DNA of 64,000 nt from Micractinium sp. NFX-FRZ. Taxonomy: Eukaryota; Chlorophyta; Trebouxiophyceae; Chlorellales; Chlorellaceae. Below the pieces are notes generated by a model. That model did not search any database and was not told where the DNA came from. It saw only the letters and a program-made list of their open reading frames with translations. The translations under genes and the position numbers were made by a program. The stretch is taken from contig JAPTJF010000237.1 in assembly GCA_029339195.1 (NCBI GenBank), positions 29,374 through 93,373 on the forward strand, written 5' to 3'. Below are positions 43,281-54,700 of this stretch, one piece after another (positions within the stretch are counted from its first letter, which is position 1; each line of letters begins with the position of its first letter).

Positions 43281-45455
43281 ATGGCTGACCGCGTGTTTGA
43301 GCGCATCCTCAACCAGACCGACCGGTCAGAGCAGCAGGACCCCGAGCAGCGGCGGAAGAAGGTCAAGGTGAGCGAGCGGAAGAGCAGGTGTTCGTGACTG
43401 TGTTGCAGTGCGGGCACCTGCGGCGGACCTTTTTGGAGCAGCAGCAACGGCAGCAGTGTGCAGCATGCTGACAAAAGTGGCCTGTTTTGGCCGCATGCTG
43501 CGTGCTGCCCCTCTCAGGCAGCCTGCACCTGCCAGCTGTTGCAGCACGCACACGTGCTGCGCTCCCGCTCCGCCCTGCCGCCAGCAAGCAGCGCCTCTCC
43601 GCCCCAGCCTCCACTCCTTCCCTCCAACCCCTGTCCTGCTCTGCTTGTTCCCACCCGCCGCCCGCAGGCGAGTGAGGAGGATGAGCTGCGCAAGCTGTCC
43701 ACGGGCATGACGGCAGGGGATGCCATCAAGCGCATCCTGCTGGCTGCCAAGGACAGGGACTACTTCCGGTGGGTGCTGAGCGCGGGGCGCAGGAAAGGGT
43801 GGGCAGGCAACGGTGGCAGAGTAGTTGTAGGATGGTGGGTGAAATGTGACGGCGGTGTGGTGGGTTGCTGAACATAAGTCAAGCACACATACGGCTGCTG
43901 CCTTTGGTGGCGGGCCACGCCGCCCCCACCGCCCGCCCTCACCCACCCATCCCGCTCCTGTCCGTTGCCCAGGCTGCTGGAGCTGCCGCCCCCCGGGGTG
44001 GACGCGCTGGGGCGGCCCTGCTGGGACATTACGCCCGCCCAGGTGTCCAAGGCCTACCGCAAGCTGTCCATCCTGGTGCATCCCGACAAGAACCCCGGGG
44101 CGGAGGCGCGGCAGGCGTTTGAGGAGCTGAACGAGGCGCACCGCACGCTCAAGGACCCAAACAAGCTGGTGGGTGCTTTGCTTATCATGTAAACAACACG
44201 GATGCTGCAAGTGCAGTGGCAAGGGATGCAAGGAATGGGGAGGCGGTGAGCGGGACTCGCTGCACGCTCAAGGATTCAAACAAGCTGATGGGTGCTCCTC
44301 CAATACCAATGCCTCCCTTCAACTAACTCACCGGAGGAGCGTCTCGGCGAAGCACCGGGCAGCAGCTTGGCCTCCAGCCTTGTGGCTATGGTCCCCTATT
44401 TTGTATCCCATTCTTTGTCCCATGTTGTTCCTGCCCACGCCTCAGGAGGGCATTCTGGCGGAGCACCTGGAGGCGGCCGTTGCGCGGCAGGAGGAGGCGA
44501 TGGCCAGCGCCCCGCTGGAGGAGCGCGTGATGATGCAGGCGCAGCAGAAGGCGGCGGCAAAGGCGCTGCGCAAGGCGCAGGTGGGGTGCGGGGTGGGCAT
44601 GTGTGTGTCTGGGGATGGGAGGCGCATGTGCTTGTGTGTGTCTGGGGATGGGAGGTGCGTTTGCTTGTGTGTGCCGGGGATGGGCGGTGCGTGTGCTTGT
44701 GTGTGCCGGGGATGGTCGGGGTGTGGATGTTGCACATGGATAGGCATGTGTGCTGGGGGACGTGCGCGGGCACAGTAGCTTGGCGGCGTGGCGGGTGGGG
44801 AGGGGCTGCTCCTGCCTCCACAGTCTGCTGCAGTGTTTAACCCTCACTTGGGAGTGCTGCTGGCTTGCTCCTGTGGCTGTGCATCTTTCTGCTGCATTAC
44901 AAGCGGTGCTTGCGTACTCTCCTGCGCTGCCTCCTCTCACGCCTCGCAGGGCGAGATGCTGCAAAGCGGGATAGCGCAGCAGATGCGGCAGCGAGTGGAG
45001 GCGGCCAAGCGGAAGCGGGCGGCAGCAGAGCAGTCGCGATACAGGTGCAGTATATGGCATGGTGGCACGCACAGGCAGCGTCGGCTGTGCAGGGTGGGCG
45101 GTATGGGCGCTGGAGTGACAGGGCAGAGTTTGTGGAAAGGCAAGCAGGCGATGGCAGGCGGGCGGGCGGGACCGTGATGGCAACGCCTACCTGCGTGTGC
45201 CTGCCTGCCCGACGGCTTTCTGGCCTCCTCGGCTGCTTCTGGCACGAATCCTGCAGGCGCACAGATGAGGACGAGGATGGGGGCCTCAAGCTCGACGATG
45301 ACGAAGAGGAGGATCGGCGGCGGCAGGAGCAGGAGCGGCAGCAGCAGCAGCAGCGCAAGCAGGAGGGCAGCAGCAGCGACGAGGAGGACGCGGCAGCTCG
45401 GAGACGAGCGCTGGCAGCACGGCGGCAGAAGCAGCGCAAGCCCAGCGGAATGTGA
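43281..45455 (+). CDS. DNAJC8: DNAJC8-like spliceosomal J protein
   Basis: Six exons (43281-43367, 43668-43768, 43973-44168, 44446-44580, 44950-45044, 45257-45455) give 270 residues, close to the 253 of human DNAJC8. After a short charged N terminus come GDAIKRILLAAKDRDYFRLL and ELPPPGVDALGRPCWD. The latter is an insertion just before the J domain that is typical of DNAJC8. The J domain itself has KAYRKLSILVHPDKNPGAEA and FEELNEAHRTLKD. The C-terminal half is a charged helix with Lys/Arg patches and an acidic Ser-rich end (SSSDEEDAAARRRALAARR). In animals DNAJC8 (SPF31) associates with splicing factors and SR protein kinase in the nucleus. That role is inherited from the family and not shown here. 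Intron 4 carries a GT-rich minisatellite. Confidence 0.9.
44602..44725 (+). repeat. GT-rich minisatellite in DNAJC8 intron 4
   Basis: Almost four copies of a unit of about 32 bases, each with a GTGTGTG stretch then CTGGGGATGG or CCGGGGATGG, followed by a GTGC-containing end and TGCTTGTG. It lies just downstream of the donor at 44580. Confidence 0.8.
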
Positions 45456-45721
45456 CGGGTGCGGCTGCCAGCTGCTGGGGTTGGGCGGCGCCTTGCCAAA
45501 CCCAGCTTTACACAGCCCATACAGACGCCACGGCGTTGCGACCCCCTGGTGGCCTGACCTTCTCCTGACTGCACTTGCATTTCATGGACCGCCGACCTAT
45601 TGTATTGACCCCAGCCATTCCTGCCTCTGTTCAATGAATTGTTTCTCAAGGCCGCCAAGCTCTGGCTGGCCATATTCAAACCTGTGGGTGGTGTAGGTGG
45701 GCGCCTGCGTCGTCTGCAGAC
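45456..45721. other. 3' flank of DNAJC8-like gene
   Basis: This 266-base gap lies before the retroelement remnant. No TGTAA occurs in it; the first plus-strand TGTAA is at 45782, inside the remnant. Nothing else was seen. Confidence 0.4.
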
Positions 45722-46423
45722 ATGGCAGGTGACCTGGCAGTGACATTAGCACAGCAAAAAAGACTGCAGCTGCAGCCTCGCTGTAAGGAGCAGGATGATT
45801 GAAATGATACGCTAGAACATTGCTTTGGTGGCTGTCGGAACGTTGTGCTGCATGGTATGGCCAACAAACGCCATGGCAAGACGGTGCGCATAGTTGCCGC
45901 CGCCATCCAGGCAGGCAGCCTGGGGACCAGGTTGTTGTACTCGGATAGTGAGCTTGGTGGACGAACGGCGCGGAACGTGGCCCCACAAATCCCGAGGCTC
46001 AGGGGTCATGCCACACCTGATGTGGTGTTTTTCCCGAATTTGGACCCCAACAGGCTCCTCACTACAGCCATCCAGCCCCTCACTCAACATGAGAGGAAGG
46101 TGGTGATATTTGAATTTGGCCATACCAGCGACAAAAATATGGTTGAAGTGTTGCGGGACAAAGTGCGGCAGCATGCTGCTTGGGCGGATTATTTGAGGGG
46201 CCAGGCTGCTGCCTGGGAGGTGACTGTGTACCCAGTGGTGGTTTCGCATTCGGGCCTGGTCACAGCTACGCTGGCGGAGGGACTACTGGAGTGTGGGGTG
46301 AGTGCGCACGGGGCGACACGCGCGGTTGGGCGGGTGCTGAATGCTGCGGTTTCGAGCACTGAGAACATCTGGAAAACGAGAGGCAAGCTCCTGAAAGAGT
46401 TGGAAAGGGCAGACCCCGGCTGA
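45722..46423 (+). mobile_element. Decayed retroelement tail: zinc-knuckle remnant plus nuclease-like domain
   Basis: One frame runs from 45722 to the stop at 46423 with a single in-frame TGA at 45800. Before the stop it reads QQKRLQLQPRCKEQDD, after it NDTLEHCFGGCRN, then ANKRHGK. This C...C...DTxEHxxxxC...RH layout is what follows the reverse transcriptase in many non-LTR and related retroelements. Downstream, ATPDVVFFPN, KVVIFEFGHT and DKVRQHAAWADYLRG fit the PD-(D/E)xK nuclease-like domain often found at that position, and VYPVVVSHSGLVTATL the usual end. The uninterrupted part from the ATG at 45857 codes for 188 residues. No reverse transcriptase is present upstream, so this is a 5'-truncated copy, as target-primed insertion tends to leave. 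Its survival as a long open frame suggests a young insertion, or less likely a reused domain. Confidence 0.6.
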
Positions 46424-46771
46424 CAGGCCCCTCCAAGGGGGTGGGTCGGCAGTCTGGCAGCGGCGGCATTAGCCGCCGCCAGCCAGGCTGTCGCGTATCA
46501 CCCCCCAGTCACCCAAGCGTGTCAACTTCTTCTTCTTCTTCTGCCTGAACGCCTGAACCGGATTTCCTTGCTCGGCTCGGAACCGCCCTTGGTCGCTCAA
46601 ACCGCGGCTCCCTGAGGCTTCGGCACCCGCCAGCGCACAGCAGGAGACCTTGCCATTCGTAGAAGCTCGACCCAGCCCTTGGAGGCGACAGCAAGCGGCG
46701 GCAGCAGGCAGCGGCCGTCGGCGGCGGCGGGGGCAGCCCAAGCACAGTCCGCCACACAGGAGAGGCACACC
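46424..46771. other. Gap between retroelement remnant and MYND gene
   Basis: These 348 bases contain a short CTT run near 46525-46540 and the presumed 5' UTR of the next gene. No poly-A tail or target-site duplication of the retroelement could be recognised by eye. Confidence 0.4.
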
Positions 46772-49700
46772 ATGTCGGCCCAGCAGCTGGCGCAGGACAT
46801 CAGCAAGCTGCAGCCGCTGTTCAAGGCGCCGTGGGACAGGGGGGATGAAGACAATGCGCTGGCGCACTGCTGCCAAGCGTTTGAGCTGGCAAAGGTGCTG
46901 CCCCCCGGCGCTGGCACCGCCCAGTTGCAGCCCTTGTGCAGGTGAGAGCAAACGCGCCCGCTGGCTTGTGATTGCACCCCAAACAAGTAGAGAGTGCAGA
47001 GTGGCAGGATAAGTTGCATTGTCAATGGCAGTGCATGTCAATGGGGCAGAAGGGTTCCCCCCGCCCGTATCCCCAGCCAGTCGCAAGCGACCCAGGGCCG
47101 CATGCTGCGCCCACCGCTCTGCCCATGCACGCAGGGAGCTGCTAGCATTGGCAAAGCAGCTATGCGTTCTGGAGCCGCAGCTTTGGCAGCGGCTGGGCGC
47201 CACGCGCGACGCTGACGTGGCAGGCTTGAAGCGCATCCTCAGCCAAGCCTCTGCGGGCGCATACGTGTCGGCCATCTGTCTCTACACAGGGGTGTGCACC
47301 TCCCCAGCGGCAATCAAAGACGACCTGCTGTTCCACCTGGGCAAGGCCACAGCGCTAGGCTTCCGCACCGCCCTGGCAGCCGCCGAGCGCCTGGCGGCGG
47401 CGCTGCCGAGCATGGCAGGCGGGGCGGGCGGGGCCACGGGCACCATGCTGCGCGGCCGCTTGCCCTTCCTGCTGGGCCTGCTGGTCCGGCCGGGGGCGCT
47501 CGTCGCACAGACCGCGGCGGGGGCCCCTGCGGCTCGCAGCCTGCAGAAGCTGCGACGCAGCGCCTGGTCGCCAGAGGCGCTGCTGGAGGCCATGCTGCTT
47601 GGCTCCAGGGCGGCGACAACCCTGCTCAGGGCGGGGCCCCCGGGTGAGTGTGCCAGCTGTGCGTGCCAGGCTGTGTGCACTGCTCAGCATGGAGTGCACA
47701 GCACAGCGTGCATGCATGCATGTGTGCCTGCTCAAGGCGCCGCCGTGCCATTAGGGTTTCGGCGGCCCGGCGTCGTGACGTGCTTGCACGGAGCTCAGAG
47801 AGCAGCAGCAGCCTCAAGCCGTGTTGTTCGGGGCACACCGGCAGCCTCCCACCTTGGCCTGCTCCCCTCCGCCCACAGCCTCCCCTGCTATGGCTACCCC
47901 TCCGTGCAGAGAGCACGTGGAGCCTGCACTTGGCCACAATCCAGGTGGCACTCAACATGGCTGCTGAGATCACAAAGCCGCCTGGGGAGCGGCTGTTGGC
48001 GCCAGCCGACAGCCGGCAGCAGCGGGCGCTGCTCGCGCCCCTGCTGGAGGCGGTGGAGCAGCTGGCGGCAGGTGCGGCCGAGGGCGGCAGCGGGGGCTGG
48101 AGCCAGGCGACTATTGAGAGCCCCATGTGGCAGGTGGGTGGGCAGGGCTGGTTAGGGGTGCGTTCTTCACAAGTGCAGTGGGCCCCACACACAATCACGG
48201 CTGTGCTTGCGCTTGCTTGGATGCCGTGCACATGCTGGTGCAAGACACAGACACGCTGCTGCCGCTTGCAAGCCGCCCTGCTGGCTGCTCAGACCTGAAC
48301 CCTTGTGCTCCGTTCGCACAAGTGGCAATGCTGCTGCACCCACGTGGCTCTTGGCTCCCCCACTCACCAATGCCATTGCGCCCCCCACTCAACTCTCCCC
48401 CTGCGCACGCAGTTGGCGTGGCAGCAGGCGCTCAAGGCGCTGCCGCTCGTCCTGCACTGCCCAGAAACCGAGCACTTCACGGCTGACGAGGCGGCAGCCC
48501 TGTCCCGGGCAGCGAAGCAAGGCGTGGCGGCTTTCACCGCCGCGGCTGCCGCGCTGCCATCGGGCGCGGCGCTGCCACCCTGGGTGTCGCAGGCAGCGGC
48601 GGCTGTGGAGCTTGGCACTGCGGCCTGCGATGCCGTCTTCAGGGCCAGCATGCCGCCGACCGCGGACTTCTTGGGCAGCCCAGAGGGGCAGAGCGGGTTG
48701 ATCCGTGCGCTGCTGTTGGCGGAGGCGCAGCTGCCCGCCACACTGCAGCTGCTGCGTGCGCTGCTGTGCTGCGTGGCGGGCAGCGGCGGCGCCGGCATGG
48801 ACACCCAGGGTGCGCAGCGGCTGCTGCAAGCGGCAGCCGGCTTGGTGAGACACGTGGACGGGCTGCGGCTTCAGGACATTGTGACGCTTGCCCCAGCGCT
48901 GGTTCTCATCCAGGATGCTGAACCCTCCGATGCGGCAGCGCGGGCGCTGGCAGTGCTGGCGTCTGTGTCGGAGGTCAGCCTGCGCTGCCTGGCGGACTGC
49001 GCCGCCCTGGAGGCAGCCGTGGCGCGCCTGCTGCACGCCGCCTGCCCGGCGGGCGGCGTGGGGCGGTACGGCGACAGCCAAAGCCTGATGGCGCGCCTTG
49101 AGGAGACGGCTGGGTACTGCCTGACCGCGGCTTTCAACCTGGTCGCCGCCCGACATGTGCACCACGACGTCGCCAGCCTGGCGGGGGCGCGCCCCGCCTG
49201 CCTCTCGCTGGCGCACACCGCGTGCAAGCTGACGCAGGCCGCGGCGGCACGCCCGCAGCTGCTGCGCACGCTGTGGGAGGAGGGCAGCGTGGAGCGCAAG
49301 TTCTGGGCGTGCGGCGCGGTGGCGACGGTGGTGGGCTTGGTGGTGCACCTGCCGGATGATGAGGCAGCGCCTGACGGGGAGGCCGACAGGTGAGCTGGGC
49401 TGCACCAAATGTGGATGGCTGGTGGGTTGGTTCGTGTGGGAAGCTGTGTGCAGAGGTGGCAGCACTTGTGGAGGTGTGCCCTATCGGTGGGCTGTACAGA
49501 TGGGCTGCACCGGGTTTGTTTGTTGATGTGGGGTGGTTGATGTGGATGGCTGGTCACCATGGGCAATGCACAGGTCGAAACTTTTGTGCCTTACCCACAG
49601 CCTCTCCCTGCCACCAGCACCCTCCCACTCGGCTGCAGGAAGCTGCAGTCGTGTGCGCTGGCAGCCCTGACCGCCTTGCGAGAGCCTCAATGGCTGCTGC

Positions 49701-50633
49701 GGCGGCGGCAGGCGGCGGCGCGGCTGACAGCTGGACTGAGGACGAGAGAGCGGCGGGCGGCTTGGGGGCGCAGCTGGACAACTGTTTTGTCGAGATGATG
49801 TGCATGCTCCTGTCCCAGCCAGACATCTGCCACCTGCTTCTGGGGGAGGGGGCGGTGTCGGACGTGGCGGCGGCTGCGGTCCGCTTGCTGGTGAGTGGCA
49901 GCAAAGCAGCAGCAGCAGGAGCAGCAGCAGCAGTAAAGCAGCAGCACCAGCACCAGCACCAGCACCAGCACCAGCAGCGGACGGAAATGCGGTAGGAGGG
50001 GTGCCTGCTCTGGCCACCAGTTCGCACACATGCGCAGCCACCGTTAGCAGCAGGGCACTTGCATGCTGCAACCGCCGTGTGCTGCTGCTGCTGACGAGTG
50101 TGTGACCGCTGCGCCCCATTTGCCTCCCAACTCCCCGGGACCCTGTTGCCAGGGGGGCAAGAGCGTTAATGAGCGTGCTGCCGAGCGACTGTGCGAGGCC
50201 TGCAGCGAAGCCTATGGGTAAGGGCGGGGCAGAGCGCGGGCGGGGTGCCTGTGCATGCTGTGCCGCGTGCAACGTTCACCTGTGCGCACAGCGCCTCGGG
50301 CCCTGCTGCTGCTGCTGCTGCTTTTGGTAGGGGCCAGTGGTGCGGGCACAGAGAGACCTGCCCCATGTTGTGCACAGGGCACATGCAGCACCACAGATCG
50401 AAGGCAGATGCACGCGTGCGCACGGCAGAGGGATTGAGCAATCAAGAGGGGGGGATAGAGAGCGGTCTGTTACGGGGGCAGGCACCGTGCCGCCGACGCA
50501 GTGCCACGAGCACAGCGCGCACAGCGGGGACCTGCCACACGTACTGCTCGAAATGCACAAAATGCTCATGTGTCTGCTTGGTTGAACACACTGCAGGCCT
50601 GCACTGCCAGGCTGATGCTGCCAGCTGCCCCCA

Positions 50634-50669
<36 letters not shown>

Positions 50670-51402
50670 CCCTGCTTGCAGGCTAGCGCTGACCATCGCG
50701 GCACAGCCGGGCTTTGCTGAGCTGGCATCGGCCCCTACAGAGGTACGCTTGCTGCTGTGCACCACGGACGTGCGCATAGCATGGGCGCACAGGAAAGAGG
50801 AGGCCGCGCCCTTGCCTCCCTCTGCATTACGGCCGTTTGTGCAATGCTGTGAGGCCTCCGCTGCCGGCCCCCGGCCTGAGCGCTGCCCCCCGCCTGCCCC
50901 AACGCCACCCCGCCCGCTGCAGCGCGGCTTTGCGCACGTCGAGTCTCAGCAGCACGGCGACATATTCCACGCTGTCGAGTCCAATGTGATGGAGGATTTG
51001 GATGAGGGCAGGCTGCGGCAGCTGGGCGCGGCGGGGGTGGCGGTGCGGAGCGCGGGGGTGGCGGGCATGCTGCCCGCGCTGCGCCGGCAGAAGCTGATCA
51101 TGGCCGGGCTGGCAGCTGAGCAGCTGGAGGAGGAGCCAGTGGTACCGCCAGCTGGGTCTGACGAGGCGGATGAGCTGGCACTGGAGCGGGCGCACGCGCT
51201 GGGTGCCCGGCCGGGGTGCAGCAGCCTTCAGTGCAGCAACCTTGCGGGCGCCAGCGAGGCGGCGCTCAGGCCTCGCCGCTGCAGCCGCTGCCGCGTGGTC
51301 AGGTTCTGCTGCGACGCGTGCAACAAGGCGGAGTGGCGGCGGCACAAGCGCGCGTGCGGCCTGCTGTCTGTGGCTCGGGGCAATGCGGAGGGGCAGGAGT
51401 AG
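46772..51402 (+). CDS. Large MYND zinc-finger protein
   Basis: Likely exons are 46772-46941, 47135-47643, 47910-48133, 48413-49389, about 49639 or 49665 to 49890, 50153-50217, 50682-50742 and 50923-51402, giving about 900 residues. The body is Ala/Leu-rich helix of HEAT/ARM-like appearance (CLYTGVCTSPAAIKDDLLFH, VERKFWACGAVATVVGLVVH, LDNCFVEMMCMLLSQPDICH). The C terminus is a MYND finger: CSSLQCSN, RRCSRCRVVRFCCDAC, KAEWRRHKRAC. For exon 5 the acceptor at 49639 would give a HEAT-like start (KLQSCALAALTALREPQW) but break the frame. An acceptor at 49665 keeps frame through to the end. It resembles the MYND gene at 27780 in layout, not closely in sequence. MYND fingers mediate protein contacts; no SET domain is seen. 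TGTAA lies 67 bases after the stop. Confidence 0.78.
49943..49977 (+). repeat. CACCAG hexanucleotide repeat
   Basis: Five or six CACCAG-like units lie in the intron after exon 5 of the large MYND gene, following a CAG-rich stretch. Confidence 0.75.
50634..50672 (+). repeat. CTGC tetranucleotide microsatellite
   Basis: Nine or so pure CTGC/GCCT units lie immediately upstream of the acceptor at 50681 in the large MYND gene, where they form part of the pyrimidine-rich tract. Confidence 0.85.
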
Positions 51403-51468
51403 ACAGCGCAGCTCCAGTTTGGTTAGTTGCCTTAATGTTGCAAGAGCTTTCCACCGTCAGCTTGTGTG

Positions 51469-51473
51469 TGTAA
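51469..51473 (+). terminator. TGTAA polyadenylation signal
   Basis: This TGTAA lies 67 bases after the stop of the large MYND gene. Confidence 0.6.
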
Positions 51474-51513
51474 CCACTTGTGAGTGTGAGGCACAGTGTG
51501 AGGGGCAGTGACT

Positions 51514-51518
51514 TTACA
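51514..51518 (-). terminator. TGTAA polyadenylation signal (minus strand)
   Basis: TTACA on the plus strand lies 264 bases after the stop of the PCF11-like gene. Confidence 0.4.
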
Positions 51519-51781
51519 AAGGGTTCGGGACGCAAGGCAAGCATTTGAAACAGGTATGGAAGAGGGTTCACACAGGAGCAGGGCAGACGAGAGAAGAAGA
51601 GCAGGAGGAGCAAGCTGGAGAGGGAAGGGGGGCCTCACTAAACAGACCAGAGTCAGGAGAGATGGTATCGTATTCGCAAAGGGGCAGTGAGCTTTTAACG
51701 TCACTAAGACAGAGCGTGTGTGAGTTCAAGCGGTGCTGGCTTCATTAGAACTGCTCAGCCGAGCGACCCGGGCCGGTCCCG

Positions 51782-54700
51782 TCACGTCACCCGCTGCCGC
51801 TTCTCCTGCGGCGGGCTGCCATACTCTGCTGCGAGGGCCGCTGCCACTGCTGCTGCTGCCTCGTCATCTAACGGGTGCTTAAGATCCAGCTTCTCCTCCT
51901 TGACCACCACCCCCACTGCTGCTGCTGCTGCTGCTGCTGCTACGTCGGCGGCGCCAGGCAGGCTGCTAGTGGCGGCTGCCGCGGCCGCCAGGTCATCTGC
52001 AATCTCACGCTGGGCTGCCAGCTCAGACAGCACGCCGGGGGCGCCACCTGGCGCGTCGGCAGGCGCACCTAGCGCGCTGACCAGCACAATGGCCCCGTCT
52101 TCAAGGCCATACCTGCAAGCAGGGGGCGGAAGGGTAGGGGGCGGTACAGATGGTTGGCACTGGTGTGCACAGCCCCATGTGCACGCAGCACTACGGTTCC
52201 CGCACCCAGGCACTGCTGCCCAGACACTGTCCCAAAGCCAGCCAACGCAAAAGCAGCGCCAGCTGAACCCCATCTCCCATGCTATACTGAGCAAGCGGCG
52301 GCGTCACCCCTGCAGCACCCCTTCCCTGTGCAAGCCACGGCTGCCCTCAGAGGAGAGGCTGAGCTGGCGCCCACCCACCTGGCGGCCTCCTCGGCATCCA
52401 GCGCCTTGGCCCCGCGGTACCGCCACTCCTGGTGACCCTCATCCCAAAACTGCTCAAACTGCTCCCCAGACAGGGCACAGTGCGTCTGCAGGCAGCGAGG
52501 GAGGGGAAGGGGCAGGGTGTGAGGGGTAGGGGAGAACTGGCGGCGCTACAGCAGGCGGGGCTGGGAGGGGCAGCAGGAAGGCAACCAACAACCGGGGCAG
52601 CGCGGCATGCCTGCTTGCAAGGAGAGCAAGTGAGCTAGGCTGCAAGTGACCACACTCGTACCTACCAACCCACCCAAGCTGCCCCCACCCCAGCCCACCT
52701 GCGAGTCGTCCACCGGCACGCTGTGCTTGCTGGGGTCCAGTGCTGCCGCCGCCGCTGCCTCCGCCGCCGCCGCCGCCACGCCTGCCGCCTGCTTGCCCGC
52801 GGCGGTGGCTACGCCGCCGGTGCCGCCGCCCGCCGCGCCCGCCTGACCCACCGTGCTGGCCAGCCAGGTGTCCAGCTCAAGGTACCACATTCGGGAGCCG
52901 CGGGCAGAGGCGCCCGCCTGCTTCTGTTGGCGGCGCAGGAACTTGCGGTCCAGGAAGCGCGACTTGGTCTGCTCCGTCTGGCGCAGCAGGCGGGCCACTG
53001 CCGAGGGGTTGGGCTCCTGCAACGTCACAACAGCGTCGGGTGGGCGGGCAGGCAGGGGGCAGTGGGCCGGGTGAGGGGGGTTGCATGTGGTGGGTGGTCG
53101 GGGGATTGGACCCGTGAAGGGGACGAGGTTGGTGGGGGAGGGTGAGTGCGGGGGGCGCCTGCAGTCTGCAGAGGCAGGGCCGGGGCACAGGGCGGCAGAT
53201 GAGCAAGCAGGGTGTGAACGCTGCATCTGCTGCATGGTCGGAAACATGATGGGGAGGGTGTGAGGGGCCTGGGTGGGGTGGGGCCTGCACTCGTGCAGGG
53301 GCGGGGGAGGGAGGCAGGTGCCTGGCAAGCTGTGTACCTGGGGGTACCAGGGAGAGCAGCGGGCACGGGGCACATCTCGGCCCCGTGCTAGCCTCCCACT
53401 CTCTGCCTGCTTGGCATGGCAGCCACTCATCCATCCAAGCTGCTCAGTGAGGGGCCTGTGTTTCCTCCTACACACCGAGCAGCATGGATTGCCTGCCCAG
53501 CCTGCTGTGGTTGCTTCCAGTGAGCAGGCCCCGCTGGTCACTGCTGCTGTGCTGGGATGCTTTCGAAGCTATTTCAACCCTCAGCACAGCACCGCAGTTC
53601 ATTGACAGGCGGTCAAGGGAGGTGCGTGGGCCTGCCCCATTCCCGGCCTGCCTCGCATCAACACCAGCGCTGCTGTCCCCTCCCAGCCTCTCCGCCTGCT
53701 CCGCATGGACGGCCTCAACAATACCGGAGGTTGCATGCACGCTGCAGCTGGGGCTTGCTGGCGGGCGGGTGGGCAGGCAGGCAGATGCCGCTAGGTGCAC
53801 CGCTGGCGGGGCAGACCCCCACAGGCAGCCCTGATCTGACAGGAAGCCCTGCTGTGACTTGATTGCTGCCGACGCTGCGCTGAGCTGGCGTAACTGTAGG
53901 GGCTGCGGGGCACATGCGTGGCAACGGGCAGGCTGCACCCACTCTTCCGCCAGCCACAGCGAGCATGCAGTGTGGTAATACAGGTGGTGGAGCAGGCGCA
54001 ATAGTAGAGGTGTGGAAATGGTAGGGTGCGTGCGGGAGGCGCGCACACAGGGACAAAATAATGGGGGGGCGCATGGGCACGCGGAGGGGCGGCCAGACGG
54101 CAGTGCACGTGCCCGGCCCGGCCGCCCCTGAGCCGGCAGTTGCCTGCACCAAATGTACCTTGAGTCGTTCCGGGGTGAACTTGGTCGTGGCTGGCTGTTC
54201 CCGCTCTGGCGTGGCCGTCAGCGCTGACGACACATACGGCGGCGTGGCCGTCAGGGCACCGCTGCCGCCGGAATACGCCTGCGCGAGCGGCGCAGCGACT
54301 GCGGGCACCAGGACAGCAGGCTGTGCACCCGGCGCTGTCAGCAGGCCTGCTGTCATGAGAGAGGACAGGAGGTCGGGGACGCTGAGCTGGGCAGCGGGCT
54401 GCTGCTGCTCCTGCTGCGGTAGTGCACCGTAGGGTTGCTGCTGCGGCGGCAGCGGCGCGCCGTACGGCTGCGGCAGCAGCGGCTGCTGCTGGTAGTACGG
54501 CTGCTGCTGCTGCGGCTGCAGGGGCGCGGCGGCCGGGTAACCAGCCGGGTACCCGCCATACCCTGTTGGTTGCTGCTGCTGCTGCTGGTACTGCGGCATG
54601 CCATGGCCTGCGGGCCCCGGTGCAGGCTGCTGCACCTGCCCCTGACCGTAGTAGCCAGGCTGCGCAGGACCAGCGGGCGGCTGCAGCTGCGCCGGCGCGG

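Larger units (their letters stand above)
51403..51781. other. Convergent 3' ends of MYND and PCF11 genes
   Basis: This 379-base gap contains a plus-strand TGTAA at 51469 and a minus-strand TGTAA at 51514-51518. The two transcripts therefore end within a few tens of bases of each other, or overlap slightly. Confidence 0.55.

Noticed and set aside
53273..53605. Frames inside the 1.14-kb PCF11 intron, checked for the missing zinc-finger exon
   Set aside because: A minus-strand CCSVCRRKH stretch was the only candidate. It lacks the CGLRF-type motif of the first PCF11 finger and has no matching splice sites.
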